DNA from: Actinomadura sp. DC4
GTDB lineage: Bacteria; Actinomycetota; Actinomycetes; Streptosporangiales; Streptosporangiaceae
Direction: 5' to 3'
DNA length: 64,000 nt
NCBI RefSeq assembly: GCF_030406325.1
Contig: NZ_JAUEQY010000004.1
Coordinates: 372,001 to 436,000 of the forward strand
The position numbers were made by a program, and so were the translations under genes. The notes below the pieces were generated by a model. The model did no database searches. It worked only from the letters and a program-made list of their open reading frames with translations, and was not told where the DNA came from. Shown one piece after another: positions 1 through 9,200 of this stretch. Every line of letters starts with the position of its first letter. Positions within the stretch are counted from its first letter, which is position 1.

Positions 1-984
1 CTCGACGAGCGCACCCGCTGGCTCTCACTGCGCGCGCTGGTCGCCGACCTGCGCTCGGTGGTGACCGACCCCGAGACGGCGCCGCAGCTGCGGCGCACCG
101 CCGCCGGGCACCTGGCCCGCCTGGCCCGCAGCGGCGTGCAGGGCGCGGACCCGGGGAGCTGGTACGCCCTGACCGCGCTGTCGCAGGAAGGGCCGGCGTT
201 CGCCGAGGACGAGCAGCTGGTCCTGTCGCCCTCGCAGGTGGAGACGTTCTCAAAGTGCGGGTTGCGCTGGCTGCTCGCGGCCAACGTCGGCGCCGAGGAC
301 GGCGGCGCGGGCGAGTACGCCACGATGGGCAAGGTGATCCACGCCGTCGCCGAGCTGGTCGGCGGCGACGAGAGCGCGACCGACGCCGACATCGCCAAGC
401 GGCTCGACGAGATCTGGGACGACCTGGACTTCCGCAGCGTCTGGTATTCGGAGAAGCAGCGCGAGCAGGCCGAGAAGATGGTCGCCAAGTTCATGGAGTG
501 GCACAACCGGTCCGAGGCGCGCGAGGTCGTCTCCATCGAGGACTCCTTCGACATCGAGCTCGACCGGGTCCGGATCCGCGGCCGGATCGACCGCGCCGAG
601 CGCGACGACGACGGGCGGGCCTGGATCGTCGACATCAAGACCTCCAGCACCCACGTACGCGACGAGGACCTCGCCCGGCACCCGCAGCTCGGGGTGTACC
701 AGCTCGCCGTCATGCTCGGCGCGTTCGCCGACAAGGGCCTGATCGAGCCCGGGGGAGCGGAGCTGGTCCAGGTCGGCAAGGGCGCCTACACCGCGCGGGT
801 CCGCGTCCAGACCCAGGCCCCGCCGTCGGCCGACGAGGACCCCCAGTGGCCGCGCAGGCTCGTCGACCGCGTCGCCGAGGGCATGTCCAGCCCGCTCTTC
901 GAGGCCAAGCGCGACGACCACTGCCGTACGTGCCCGGTGCAGAGCTGCTGCCCGGCGCACGAGAACGGCGGCCAGGTCACATGA
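1..984 (+). CDS. adnA: AdnA helicase-nuclease subunit, C-terminal part (5' end outside window)
   Basis: The frame is open from base 1, so only the last 327 residues are present. They form a RecB/AddB-type PD-(D/E)XK nuclease: GRIDRAE, then the catalytic WIVDIKTS, then the QLGVYQLAVML helix. A cysteine in SKCGLRW plus three in HCRTCPVQSCC match the four-cysteine Fe-S staple of AddB-like nuclease domains. In the AdnAB family this subunit pairs with AdnB to resect double-strand breaks. The gene stops 16 bp before the adnB start, and this adjacency supports AdnA over a generic RecB-like nuclease. The helicase half is not visible here. Confidence 0.88.
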   Translation, partial: LDERTRWLSLRALVADLRSVVTDPETAPQLRRTAAGHLARLARSGVQGADPGSWYALTALSQEGPAFAEDEQLVLSPSQVETFSKCGLRWLLAANVGAEDGGAGEYATMGKVIHAVAELVGGDESATDADIAKRLDEIWDDLDFRSVWYSEKQREQAEKMVAKFMEWHNRSEAREVVSIEDSFDIELDRVRIRGRIDRAERDDDGRAWIVDIKTSSTHVRDEDLARHPQLGVYQLAVMLGAFADKGLIEPGGAELVQVGKGAYTARVRVQTQAPPSADEDPQWPRRLVDRVAEGMSSPLFEAKRDDHCRTCPVQSCCPAHENGGQVT

Positions 985-1000
985 CCCACCGGATACGGGC

Positions 1001-4000
1001 GTGATCGGGCCGCAGGAGCTCGCCCAGCGGCTGGGGGTCCCCGAGCCGACGCCGGACCAGGCCGCGGTCATCCAGGCGCCGCTCGCACCGATGGCGGTGA
1101 TCGCCGGGGCGGGGTCCGGCAAGAGCGAGACGATGGCCGCCCGCGTCGTCTGGCTCGTCGCGAACGGCTTCGTCCGGCCCGAGCGCGTGCTCGGCCTCAC
1201 CTTCACCCGCAAGGCCGCGGCCGAGCTGTCGGACCGCGTGCGCCGCCGGCTCGGGCAGCTTCGCGAGCACGAAGACCTCATCGACCCCGCGATCCTCGAC
1301 GGCGAGCCGACGGTCTCGACCTACCACGCGTACGCCGCGCGTCTGTTCGGCGACCACGCGCTGCGTGCCGCGCTCGAACCCACCATGCGGCTCATCACCC
1401 CGGCCGTGGCCTGGCAGATCGCGGCGCGCGTCGTGGACGCCTACGACGGGCCGATGAGCGCCGTCGAGTGGGCGCCCGACACGGTCACCAAGGCGGTCGT
1501 CGGCGCGGCCGGCGAGCTGTCCGAGCACCTGCGCACCCCCGACGACGTCCGCCGGATCGGCGCCTGGCTCGACGAGCGCTTCGCCGAGGTGAAGAAGCCG
1601 ACCAAGACGCACCAGGGCCGGATCATGTCCGCCCAGGCCGTACGCGAGCAGCTCCTGCCGATCGTGGAGGCCTACCAGCGGGCCAAGGCCAAGCGCGAGG
1701 TGTTCGACCACGGCGACCAGCTCGCGCTCGCCGCCCGCATCGCCCACGAGCACCGCGAGGTGGGCACGATCGAGCGGTCGCGGTACGGCGTCGTGCTGCT
1801 CGACGAATACCAGGACACCAGCCACGCGCAGCTCGTCCTGCTCAAGTCGCTGTTCGGCGGCGGCCACCCGGTGACCGCGGTCGGCGACCCGTGCCAGTCC
1901 ATCTACGGCTGGCGCGGCGCGAGCGCCGGCAACCTCCTCGGCTTCGCCCGCGACTTCCCCGACGGCGACCGGCCCGCGCCGATGCGGCAGCTCTCGACCA
2001 GCTTCCGCAACGGCGAGCGGATCCTCGACGCCGCCGCCCGCATCCAGACCGAGCTGCGGGAGGAGGCCAAGGACGTGCCGCGCCTGTGGCCCGGCGCCGC
2101 CCAGCAGGCGCGGGGCCGCATCGAGTGCGCGATGCTGGAGACCGTGGAGGACGAGGCGGAGCGGCTGGCCGCCCGCCTGGCCGCGCTGCTGCGCCAGCCG
2201 CGCGAGATCGCCCCCGACGGTGTGGCCTGGGACCACGTCAGCCGGCACGGGCCGGGCGTACAGGCCTCCGACATCGCGATCCTGGCCCGCAAACGCTCGC
2301 AGTTCCCGCTGCTCCGGGCCGCGCTGGAGGCCCGCGGCATCCCGGTGGAGGTCGTCGGGCTCGGCGGCCTGCTCACCGTGCCGGAGGTCCAGGACGTCGT
2401 CGCCACGCTCAAGGTCGTGCACGACCCCACCGCGGGCGCGTCGCTGGCCCGGCTGCTCACGGGGCCGCGCTGGCGGCTCGGCCCCCGCGACCTCGTGGCG
2501 CTCGGCCGCCGGGCCCGGGACCTGGCGCGCGAGGCCGCCCGCGACGTCCACCCCGACGCCGGCGCGCCGCCGGAGCGTACCGACGCCGACCCGCTGCGGC
2601 AGGTGGTCGAGGAGCTGCACGACGAGAGCGGCAGCCTCGTCGACGCCCTCGACGACCTCGGCCCCGGGGAGGCCTACAGCGGGGAGGGCCGCGCCCGCCT
2701 GGAGCGGCTGCGCGACGAGCTTCGCGTCCTGCGCCGTCACGTCGGCCTCGCGCTACCCGACCTGGTCACCGAGGTGGAGCGCACGCTCGGGCTGGACATC
2801 GAGGTCGCGGCCCGTACGGGCCTGGACCCGGTCACGGCCCGCGCCGACCTCGACGCGTTCGTGGACGCGGCGGCGTCCTTCGCCGGAGACGCCGAGGACC
2901 CGACGCTGGGCGCCTTCCTCGCCTACCTCAAGGCCGCGGAGTCAGAGGAGTTCGGCCTGGAGGCCGGGCGGGTCGGTGAGACCAACAGCGTGAAGCTGCT
3001 GACCGTGCACGCGGCCAAGGGCCTCGAGTGGGAGGTCGTCGCCATCCCGGGGCTGGTCTACCTTCCGACCAGGGACGGCGCGCCCGGCAAGGGCTCGGTG
3101 TTCCCGACGAGCCCGCAGAGCTCCTCCCGGTGGACCACCAACGCCCGCACCCTCCCGTACCCCCTGCGCGGCGACCGGGCCGACCTGCCGGAGCTGCCCG
3201 GGCTCCAGAAACCGGACATCGAGGCCTTCAACGCCGCGACCGCCGAGCGTGACGTACGCGAGGAGCGCCGCCTGGCGTACGTCGCCGTGACGCGGGCCAA
3301 GCACCTGCTCATCACCACCGGCTACCGCTGGGGCATGGGCAGCCGGCCACTCCGGCCGTCGCCGTTCCTGGAGGAGATCCGCGAGGCGTGCGAGGCCGGC
3401 GCGGGCGAGGTCGGCTACTGGGCGGAGGAGCCCATCGGCGAGGAGAACCCCCTGCTCGCCGACCAGGAGAGCGCCACCTGGCCGGTGGAGGCGCCCGACG
3501 ACGAACGGCACGCGGCGCTCGCCGAGGGCGCCCGGATGGTGACCGACGCGATGAGCGGGCGCACCCGCCCGGGCACCGCCTACTCGGCCGTACCCCCCGC
3601 CGAGCGCGGGCGCGTGTCCGCCTGGGCCCGCGACGTCGAGCTCCTCCTCGCCGAACGCGACCGCTCGCGCGGCAACGACGGCCTCGCGGTAGAGCTGCCG
3701 GCCCACCTGTCGGTGTCCTCGCTCGTCTCCCTGGCCCGCGACCCGGCCGCGCTGGCCCGCCAGATCCGCCGCCCGCTGCCCCGCCCGCCGGCCCCGTACG
3801 CGCGGCGCGGCACCGCCTTCCACCGCTGGCTGGAGTCCCGCTGGGGCCAGCAGCGCCTGCTCGACCTGGACGACCTGCCGGGCGCGTCCGACGACGGAGC
3901 CGCGTCCGACGGGCAGCTGGAGGCGCTGCAGGAGGCGTTCGAGCGGAGCGCCTGGGCCGACCGGGAGCCGCTGGACGTCGAGGTGCCGTTCGAGACGCTG

Positions 4001-4288
4001 ATCGGCGACCGCCTCATCCGCGGCCGGATGGACGCGGTGTTCCGCAGCGGCGAGGGCTATGAGGTGGTCGACTGGAAGACGGGCCGGCCGCCGTCGGGCG
4101 AGGAGGCGCGCGCGGCCGGGGTCCAGCTCGCCGCCTACCGCCTCGCCTGGGCACAGCTCGCGGGCGTCGAGGTCGACCGGGTGAGCGCCGCGTTCCACTA
4201 TGTCGCGGCCGACGTGACCGTACGCCCGGCCGACCTGCTGGACGAGGCCGGCCTCACCGAACTGCTGAACCTCGTCCCGCAGGCCTGA
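1001..4288 (+). CDS. adnB: AdnB ATP-dependent helicase-nuclease
   Basis: A 1,095-residue UvrD-type superfamily 1 helicase with a C-terminal nuclease. Visible motifs are Walker A GAGSGKS near residue 37, motif Ia LTFTRKAA, the DEYQDTS Walker B, motif III GDPCQSIYGWRGAS, motif V LLTVHAAKGLEWE and motif VI AYVAVTRAK. The C-terminal nuclease has RRGTAFHRWLES, GRMDAVF and VVDWKTGRP followed by QLAAYRLAW. Length and layout match mycobacterial AdnB (Rv3201c, about 1,100 residues). The GTG start lies just downstream of adnA, consistent with one transcript. The expected product is the lead or lagging motor-nuclease of the AdnAB end-resection machine. Confidence 0.92.
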   Translation: MIGPQELAQRLGVPEPTPDQAAVIQAPLAPMAVIAGAGSGKSETMAARVVWLVANGFVRPERVLGLTFTRKAAAELSDRVRRRLGQLREHEDLIDPAILDGEPTVSTYHAYAARLFGDHALRAALEPTMRLITPAVAWQIAARVVDAYDGPMSAVEWAPDTVTKAVVGAAGELSEHLRTPDDVRRIGAWLDERFAEVKKPTKTHQGRIMSAQAVREQLLPIVEAYQRAKAKREVFDHGDQLALAARIAHEHREVGTIERSRYGVVLLDEYQDTSHAQLVLLKSLFGGGHPVTAVGDPCQSIYGWRGASAGNLLGFARDFPDGDRPAPMRQLSTSFRNGERILDAAARIQTELREEAKDVPRLWPGAAQQARGRIECAMLETVEDEAERLAARLAALLRQPREIAPDGVAWDHVSRHGPGVQASDIAILARKRSQFPLLRAALEARGIPVEVVGLGGLLTVPEVQDVVATLKVVHDPTAGASLARLLTGPRWRLGPRDLVALGRRARDLAREAARDVHPDAGAPPERTDADPLRQVVEELHDESGSLVDALDDLGPGEAYSGEGRARLERLRDELRVLRRHVGLALPDLVTEVERTLGLDIEVAARTGLDPVTARADLDAFVDAAASFAGDAEDPTLGAFLAYLKAAESEEFGLEAGRVGETNSVKLLTVHAAKGLEWEVVAIPGLVYLPTRDGAPGKGSVFPTSPQSSSRWTTNARTLPYPLRGDRADLPELPGLQKPDIEAFNAATAERDVREERRLAYVAVTRAKHLLITTGYRWGMGSRPLRPSPFLEEIREACEAGAGEVGYWAEEPIGEENPLLADQESATWPVEAPDDERHAALAEGARMVTDAMSGRTRPGTAYSAVPPAERGRVSAWARDVELLLAERDRSRGNDGLAVELPAHLSVSSLVSLARDPAALARQIRRPLPRPPAPYARRGTAFHRWLESRWGQQRLLDLDDLPGASDDGAASDGQLEALQEAFERSAWADREPLDVEVPFETLIGDRLIRGRMDAVFRSGEGYEVVDWKTGRPPSGEEARAAGVQLAAYRLAWAQLAGVEVDRVSAAFHYVAADVTVRPADLLDEAGLTELLNLVPQA

Positions 4289-4309
4289 GGACCGTCCGAT
4301 CGACGGGCG

Positions 4310-4944
4310 GGCCGCGATGATGTCTCCCATGGGCGCGAACGGCCGGGGGCGATATCGCCGGTCGCGGTCGCCGGGATACCGATCGCCATCGGGCTGGTGG
4401 GGAACCCGGCGACCAGCACCGTGCAGGTGAGGGCGGGATGGTGGGTGCCGCTGACAGGGACGGCGACCGGCCTGCTCGTCGTGGCCGCGGTGCTGAGCCA
4501 GGCCCGTCAGCATCGCGCCGCCGATGGCGAGAGGCAGGGAGGGAGCTTCCCGGCCGGGGCGACCCCCTCACCGCCACCGTGGACGGCGGTCGACCAAGGT
4601 GACCGTGCCGCAGGCAACCTCCTGGCCGTCCTGCTGCAGCGTTCCGGCAGGCCGGCCGAGGCCGTGCGGATCAGACGCCGTCTCGCCGTCTCGCCGTCGA
4701 GCCGGCTCCACTCCCCACACGCAGGCAGAGCGGCAGGTCCGTCGCCCGGCTGCTCGCCGCGCTGGACATCCACGGCGCCGAAGCCGAGTACCTGCCGGCG
4801 ACGGCGTACCGCGAGCTCGGAGACATCGAGACGACCGATCGGCTGCCGCGGTCGGTGGCGACGCTGCTGGAACGGATGGGACGCGTCGAGGAGGCGGTGG
4901 CCGCCATCGACGCGTCCGTGGTGTCCGGTCGCTTCAGGATCTGG
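4310..4944 (+). pseudogene. Decayed membrane/TPR-type protein gene
   Basis: No single frame reads through, but protein-like segments survive in different frames. In frame 2 (about 4361-4690) there are two hydrophobic stretches (IPIAIGLVGN; TGLLVVAAVLS) and a TPR-like stretch NLLAVLLQRSGRPAEAVRIRRR. In frame 1 (about 4741-4944) there is LLAALDIHGAEAEYLPATAY and TLLERMGRVEEAVAAIDASV, again TPR-like. The likely origin is a tetratricopeptide-repeat membrane protein of actinomycetes broken by frameshifts and a lost start. The 3' end runs into the convergent cupin gene. The assignment rests on composition and helical pattern only. Confidence 0.5.
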
Positions 4945-5428
4945 CGGCGTTCCAGGCCGGGTTCTGGAGGAAGTAGGTGTCGTAGAGCTCCTGGACCTCC
5001 AGCAGGCTCTCGGGTGGCGTCTTTCCGTAGGCGATGCGCTCCAGGTGGCGGAAGTACTCGAACCGCTCGACGCCCGGGGTGATGACGATGAGGATGTCGG
5101 CGTCCTCGCCCGGTGCGGCGGCGAAGGCGTGTGCGAGCCCGGGCGGCACGATGACCAGGTCGCCGCGTTCGGCGGTCACGACCTGGTCGCCCGACAGCAG
5201 CTGGGCGGTGCCGTCCAGCAGGTAGAACAGCTCGGTGGACTGGGCGTGGTGGTGCGGCTTGGCGCCGTCCGCGCCGTCGGTCAGGCTGACCCGCTGGGTG
5301 GACAGCGCGCCGCCGGTGGAGCTGCTGTCGGCCAGCAGGCGGATGGTGGTGGCGGCTCGGCCGATCACTTCCGCGTCGGCGGACCGGACGATGACGGACT
5401 CGTCGAACTCAGGCGTGAAGAGGGACAT
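4934..5428 (-). CDS. Cupin-domain protein
   Basis: A 164-residue small cupin. The metal-binding histidines appear in KPHHHAQSTELFYLLDG (motif 1 with its Glu) and PPGLAHAFAA (motif 2). The C-terminus (LEVQELYDTYFLQNPAW) is typical of actinobacterial cupins annotated only as 'cupin domain-containing'. An AAGGAG box 5 nt before the ATG supports the start. It lies 18 bp downstream of the DUF4267 gene on the same strand, so the two form an operon facing a TetR gene. Substrate unknown; an enzyme or small-molecule sensor role is possible. Confidence 0.8.
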   Translation of the reverse strand: MSLFTPEFDESVIVRSADAEVIGRAATTIRLLADSSSTGGALSTQRVSLTDGADGAKPHHHAQSTELFYLLDGTAQLLSGDQVVTAERGDLVIVPPGLAHAFAAAPGEDADILIVITPGVERFEYFRHLERIAYGKTPPESLLEVQELYDTYFLQNPAWNAARS

Positions 5429-5446
5429 CCGGACTCCTTGAGGGGA

Positions 5447-5818
5447 TCAGAGGGCGAACAGCAGCGCGGCGCTGATGAGCACGACCACGGCGGTGGCGAA
5501 GTGGATGCCGAACGCGACCGCCTTCGTGCCGCCGTGGCGCAGGACGATGACGGTGTCGCCGAGGGGCACGAGCGCGACGACGAGCATGTACCAGCCGACG
5601 GCGTGGGCGCTCGCGAACGCCAGCAGGGCGAGGCCGAGGACTCCGTAGGTGAGGTCGCGCACGCCCTTGACGCTCAGGTAGGCGGCGTCCCCGTTCTCCT
5701 TGGCCGGGACGCCGTAGCCCGCGGCCGCCGAGGAGGGCGCCAGCAGGAACCGGAGGCCGATGACGAGGACGAAGACGACGAGGACGATCGCGAGCCCGTA
5801 GGCGATGGGGGTGAGCAT
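5447..5818 (-). CDS. DUF4267-like four-helix membrane protein
   Basis: 123 residues with four hydrophobic segments, starting MLTPIAYGLAIVLVVFVL and ending AVVVLISAALLFAL. The region GVPAKENGDAAYLSVKGVRDLTYG is characteristic of the DUF4267/DUF4345-type membrane proteins often placed beside TetR genes. The ATG at 5818 is preceded by GGAGAGG, so the longer upstream open frame is not used. An operator copy lies 18 bp upstream. Function is unknown in the family. Confidence 0.72.
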   Translation of the reverse strand: MLTPIAYGLAIVLVVFVLVIGLRFLLAPSSAAAGYGVPAKENGDAAYLSVKGVRDLTYGVLGLALLAFASAHAVGWYMLVVALVPLGDTVIVLRHGGTKAVAFGIHFATAVVVLISAALLFAL

Positions 5819-5835
5819 GGCCCTCTCCGAGATAT

Positions 5836-5848
5836 CTAGCAGCGCTAG
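5836..5848. promoter_or_regulatory. Operator copy 1, CTAGC-N3-GCTAG
   Basis: Perfect 5-bp inverted repeat CTAGCAGCGCTAG just upstream of the DUF4267 start. A second copy with the same arms and spacing lies 51 bp away beside the divergent TetR gene. Probably the TetR binding site, as inferred from placement and duplication. Confidence 0.65.
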
Positions 5849-5886
5849 GAACGAGATCGACGTTAGCAGAAGCATCGACACGAACG

Positions 5887-5899
5887 CTAGCGTTGCTAG
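5887..5899. promoter_or_regulatory. Operator copy 2, CTAGC-N3-GCTAG
   Basis: CTAGCGTTGCTAG, identical arms to copy 1, ending 10 bp before the chosen tetR start and overlapping its TAGGA ribosome-binding sequence. Binding here would also block tetR expression (autoregulation). Confidence 0.65.
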
Positions 5900-5909
5900 G
5901 ATGAAGGTC

Positions 5910-6476
5910 ATGTCGATCCAACAGCGCCGAGAGCGCGAGCGGGCGGAACGAGAGCGGCTGATCGTCACCGCGGCACGGGAGCTGGCCGAGTCGGAGGGCT
6001 GGGACGCGGTGACCACGCGACGGCTGGCCGCCGAGATCGAGTACAGCCAGCCGGTCCTCTACAGCCACTTCACGGGCAAGGACGCCATCATGGCGGCGGT
6101 CGCGGTGGAGGGCTTCGCCGACCTCGCCGCCGAGCTGCACGCGGCCCGTACGTCGGAGACCGGCGCGCGGCAGGCCCTCGCCGCCGTCGGCAGGGCCTAC
6201 TGCGCGTTCGCCGAGCGGCGGCCGGCGCTGTACGACGCGATGTTCACGCTCACCGTCGACCTGCCGTTCGCCACTCCCGAGGCGCCGCCCGCCCTGTGGA
6301 AGGCCTTCGGCGAGCTGCTCGAGACCGTTCGGCCGCTCGCGGGAGACGACGACCCGGAGATGCTCACCGAGACCCTGTGGAGCGGGCTGCACGGGCTCCT
6401 CACGCTCATGCGCAACGGCAGGCTCCGGCGCGAGCACCACGAGGGGCGGCTCGCGCTGCTGCTCAGCCGGATCTGA
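5910..6476 (+). CDS. TetR-family repressor
   Basis: 188 residues. The N-terminal helix-turn-helix reads AARELAESEGWDAVTTRRLAAEIEYSQPVLYSHFTGKDAI, a clear TetR signature. The C-terminal ligand domain resembles the TetR_C_33/WHG type (PALYDAMFTLTVDLPF). The ATG at 5910 has TAGGA 8 nt upstream; an in-frame ATG at 5901 is the alternative. It is divergent from the DUF4267-cupin pair with two matched operators between them, so it most likely represses both promoters. The ligand is unknown. Its 3' end overlaps the convergent siderophore operon by 14 bp. Confidence 0.88.
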   Translation: MSIQQRRERERAERERLIVTAARELAESEGWDAVTTRRLAAEIEYSQPVLYSHFTGKDAIMAAVAVEGFADLAAELHAARTSETGARQALAAVGRAYCAFAERRPALYDAMFTLTVDLPFATPEAPPALWKAFGELLETVRPLAGDDDPEMLTETLWSGLHGLLTLMRNGRLRREHHEGRLALLLSRI

Positions 6477-7578
6477 CCCCGACGTAGTGCACGGACGGCT
6501 TCGGGTGCATGAGGAAGTCGTGGTGGGAGATGTTCCAGGCGTACGCCCCGGCCATCGCGAACGCCACCACGTCACCCGTCGCGAGGCGTTCGACCGGCAC
6601 CTGCCGGGCCAGGACGTCCTTCGGCGTGCAGAGCTGGCCCACCAGCGTCACCGGGCCCGACAGCGACGGCCCCGCGCCCGCGGGGAGCACCGTGAACGGC
6701 TGGTCGTGACCCTTGGCCACCGGCGTGCGCAGGTGGTGTGTTCCGCCGCGCAGGACGGCGTAGGACTCCCCGTGGGTCCGTTTCACGTCGAGCACGTCGG
6801 TGACGTACCAGCCGCAGTACGCGGTGACCGCACGGCCCGGCTCGATCCGCAGGACCTCGTCCGGCCGCCGCAGCGCCGCCAGCCCGGCGCCGTACGCGGC
6901 CCAGTCGAAGCGACGCCCCGGGTCGCGGTAGTCGACGGCCATGCCGCCGCCCAGGTTGACCTCCAGCGGGCCCTCGGACCAGGACCGCGCCCAGCCGAGC
7001 ACCTGCGCCGCGACCTCCAGCAGCGCCCCCGCCTCCAGGCCGGACGCCAGGTGCGCGTGCATGCCGCGCGGCCGTAGCCACGGCGCCTCCGCGAGCAGGT
7101 CCAGGCAGGTCCCGAGGGACTCGGCGTCCATCCCGAACGGCCCGCTCATCCGCAGCGACGCCCCGGCCGCCGCCACCGGCAGGTTGACGCGCAGCAGCAC
7201 GTCCGCCTCGCGGCGCAGCGCGGCGAGACGCCGCAGCTCGCCCGGCGACTCGACGTGGATCCGGTGCACCGGGGGGCCGGCCGCCGCGGCCAGCTCCTCC
7301 TCGGTCTTGCCCGGCCCGCCGAAGGCCACGCGCGCCTTCGGCAGGACCTGCCGTACGTGCGCGAGCTCGCCGCCGGAGGAGACCTCGAATCCGTCGACGT
7401 GCGGCGCGAGGGCGGTAAGGATCGGCACCTCGGGGTTGGCCTTGGCCGCGTAGAACAGCTCGGCCGGGACCGCGGCGCGGATCGCCGCGGCGTGCGCGCC
7501 GAGCCCGTCCAGGTCATAGACGTACGCGGGGAGCGCGGCGGACAGGGCACGCTCACGTACGGCCTCGGGCGGCGTCAC
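6463..7578 (-). CDS. PLP-dependent fold-type III decarboxylase of the siderophore operon (PvsE-like)
   Basis: A 371-residue alanine-racemase-fold decarboxylase of the Orn/DAP/Arg group. The PLP lysine sits in FYAAKANP, a barrel histidine in MHAHLASGLE, the phosphate-binding region in EPGRAVTAY, and the dimer-interface cysteine in GQLCTPKD. The GTG start overlaps the upstream stop (GTGA) with GGAGG 7 nt before it. As the last gene of a four-gene NIS operon it should supply an amine building block. In vibrioferrin synthesis PvsE decarboxylates L-serine-derived material to the ethanolamine unit, while SbnH makes diaminoethane in staphyloferrin B. Which amine is made here cannot be read from sequence. 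Confidence 0.88.
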   Translation of the reverse strand: MTPPEAVRERALSAALPAYVYDLDGLGAHAAAIRAAVPAELFYAAKANPEVPILTALAPHVDGFEVSSGGELAHVRQVLPKARVAFGGPGKTEEELAAAAGPPVHRIHVESPGELRRLAALRREADVLLRVNLPVAAAGASLRMSGPFGMDAESLGTCLDLLAEAPWLRPRGMHAHLASGLEAGALLEVAAQVLGWARSWSEGPLEVNLGGGMAVDYRDPGRRFDWAAYGAGLAALRRPDEVLRIEPGRAVTAYCGWYVTDVLDVKRTHGESYAVLRGGTHHLRTPVAKGHDQPFTVLPAGAGPSLSGPVTLVGQLCTPKDVLARQVPVERLATGDVVAFAMAGAYAWNISHHDFLMHPKPSVHYVGVRSG

Positions 7579-9200
7579 GGCGCAGCCTCCAGGTCGCCGA
7601 GCGGGTTGGGCACCGATACGTAGACGGCGTCGCGGTCGGCGTCACGGGCCCAGCGGGTGCGTAGATTGGCCTTTGCCGGCATCGGCACCCCGGCCAGCAG
7701 TGCGCGCAGCCGTGCCGCGCCCTCCGGCCCGGACGGCGTCTCCTCGGCGCAGCGGGCGACGTGGTGGCGGGTGAGCCGCCACAGCTCGCGCTCCAGCGGC
7801 GGGCACAGGTCGGCGACGGCCGCGGCGACCTCGGCCAGGTGGTTGACGAACAGGCAGTAGACGACGCGGTTCCAGCCCCGCTCCGGCTCGTACGTCATGG
7901 CGCGGGCCACCGGCCCGGGCAGGCCGTCCAGGAATGACGCCCAGTGCCCGGACAGCAGTTTGGTCCCCTCCAGGTCGCGGAAGGTCGCCCGGACCGGCAT
8001 CCCGTCCTCGTCCATCGAGACGAGGACGTTCTGCAGGTGGGGTTCGAGGACGACGCCGTGCTCGAGGTAGGCCCGCAGCACCGGCGGCGCGACGTGCCGG
8101 ACGTAGGCGTCCCACCAGGCCAGCAGGTGCTCGGGGGAGGAGCCGTGGAGCAGCCGGGCGACCGCGGCGCCGCTGCGGGCGTACGGGTCGGCGATGGCGG
8201 CGGAGAGCAGGGGCGTGCCGGGAAGGCCGCGTACGCCGTCGCGCACGATGACCCCGAGCCCCTCGTGCAGCCGCGGGTCCGCCGAGACGGTCCGGTATCC
8301 CGGCTCGCCCAGCAGTCCCGCCGACAGCCCGGCGAAGACCGGCCGCAGGGCGCCGGTCAGCGCCACCGCGCCGGGCATCTCGTACCAGGCGTTCTTACGC
8401 ACGCAGTTGGTGATGCGCACGTCGAGGCTGAACTTCAGGAACCCGTCGGGGACGTACACCGTGCGCACCGAGGACGTCGGCACGGCCTCCGGCCCGTACG
8501 GCCCGAGGTCGATGATCGCCTCGGACTCGGGCCGCACCAGGGAGAGCTGCCAGGGATGGGCGGGCAGCACGCGGTAACCGTCGCGCACCGGCGGGCCCAG
8601 CCGGTCGAGGAGCGAGACGTCGCCCGCCTCGGCGATCGCGTCCTCGCGTACGGCGAGCCAGTGCAGCGGGAAGCGCCGGCCGGTCTCGGGCGCGTAGCGC
8701 GGCCAGTCGGCGCCTTGCCGGGCCTTGGGCGAGGGGTGGAACCGGTGCCCGGCCAGCAGGGCCTGCTCGGAGTCCAGGAAGCGATCGCCGACCGGCTGCC
8801 GCCCTTCGCCGATCATGGCCGCGACGACGTCGTGGCTGGCCGTGACCTGCTCGGCGAACTCCGGGTTGGCCTCGCCGGTCGTCAGCTCCAGCTCACCGGC
8901 GACCAGCTCGGTCAGCCGCCGCCAGCCGGCCGGGCTCCAGCCGTCGCGCAGCTCCTCCACCGGCGCGGCCAGGCGCGGGGTCATGAGCTGCGGGCGCAGC
9001 AGTCGCGCCCGCAGCATCACGCCCGACCGGGGGAGCCGGATGACGAGGTACGGCTCGGCCGGCCAGACCTGCCGTCCCGGCGCGCACAGCTCCCGCACCG
9101 CGCAGTTGAGCAGGGCCAGCGCGGTGATCTCACCCGCGTCGGCCCGTGGCCGTGTCTCCGCGGGGGCGAGCGTGGGCGCGGCTTGGGCGAGCGACGTCAA
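7575..9200 (-). CDS. IucA/IucC-type NIS siderophore synthetase (second in operon)
   Basis: 541 residues from a TTG at 9200. GAAGAGG lies 8 nt upstream and TTGA overlaps the previous stop, so the much longer open frame upstream is not used. Family motifs are VLPAHPWQLSLV, the KFSLDVRITN segment and LEPHLQNVLV, which bind ATP and carboxylate substrate in NIS synthetases. These enzymes adenylate a carboxylate such as citrate and join it to an amine or alcohol. The C-terminal ferric reductase-like region contains LFVNHLAEV. By operon position it corresponds to PvsD of vibrioferrin synthesis. Confidence 0.88.
   Translation of the reverse strand: MTSLAQAAPTLAPAETRPRADAGEITALALLNCAVRELCAPGRQVWPAEPYLVIRLPRSGVMLRARLLRPQLMTPRLAAPVEELRDGWSPAGWRRLTELVAGELELTTGEANPEFAEQVTASHDVVAAMIGEGRQPVGDRFLDSEQALLAGHRFHPSPKARQGADWPRYAPETGRRFPLHWLAVREDAIAEAGDVSLLDRLGPPVRDGYRVLPAHPWQLSLVRPESEAIIDLGPYGPEAVPTSSVRTVYVPDGFLKFSLDVRITNCVRKNAWYEMPGAVALTGALRPVFAGLSAGLLGEPGYRTVSADPRLHEGLGVIVRDGVRGLPGTPLLSAAIADPYARSGAAVARLLHGSSPEHLLAWWDAYVRHVAPPVLRAYLEHGVVLEPHLQNVLVSMDEDGMPVRATFRDLEGTKLLSGHWASFLDGLPGPVARAMTYEPERGWNRVVYCLFVNHLAEVAAAVADLCPPLERELWRLTRHHVARCAEETPSGPEGAARLRALLAGVPMPAKANLRTRWARDADRDAVYVSVPNPLGDLEAAP

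Noticed and set aside
4397-5839. A 480-codon plus-strand open frame
   Set aside because: Its second half is antisense to the cupin and DUF4267 genes and its composition is not protein-like; only the first part coincides with the decayed TPR gene.
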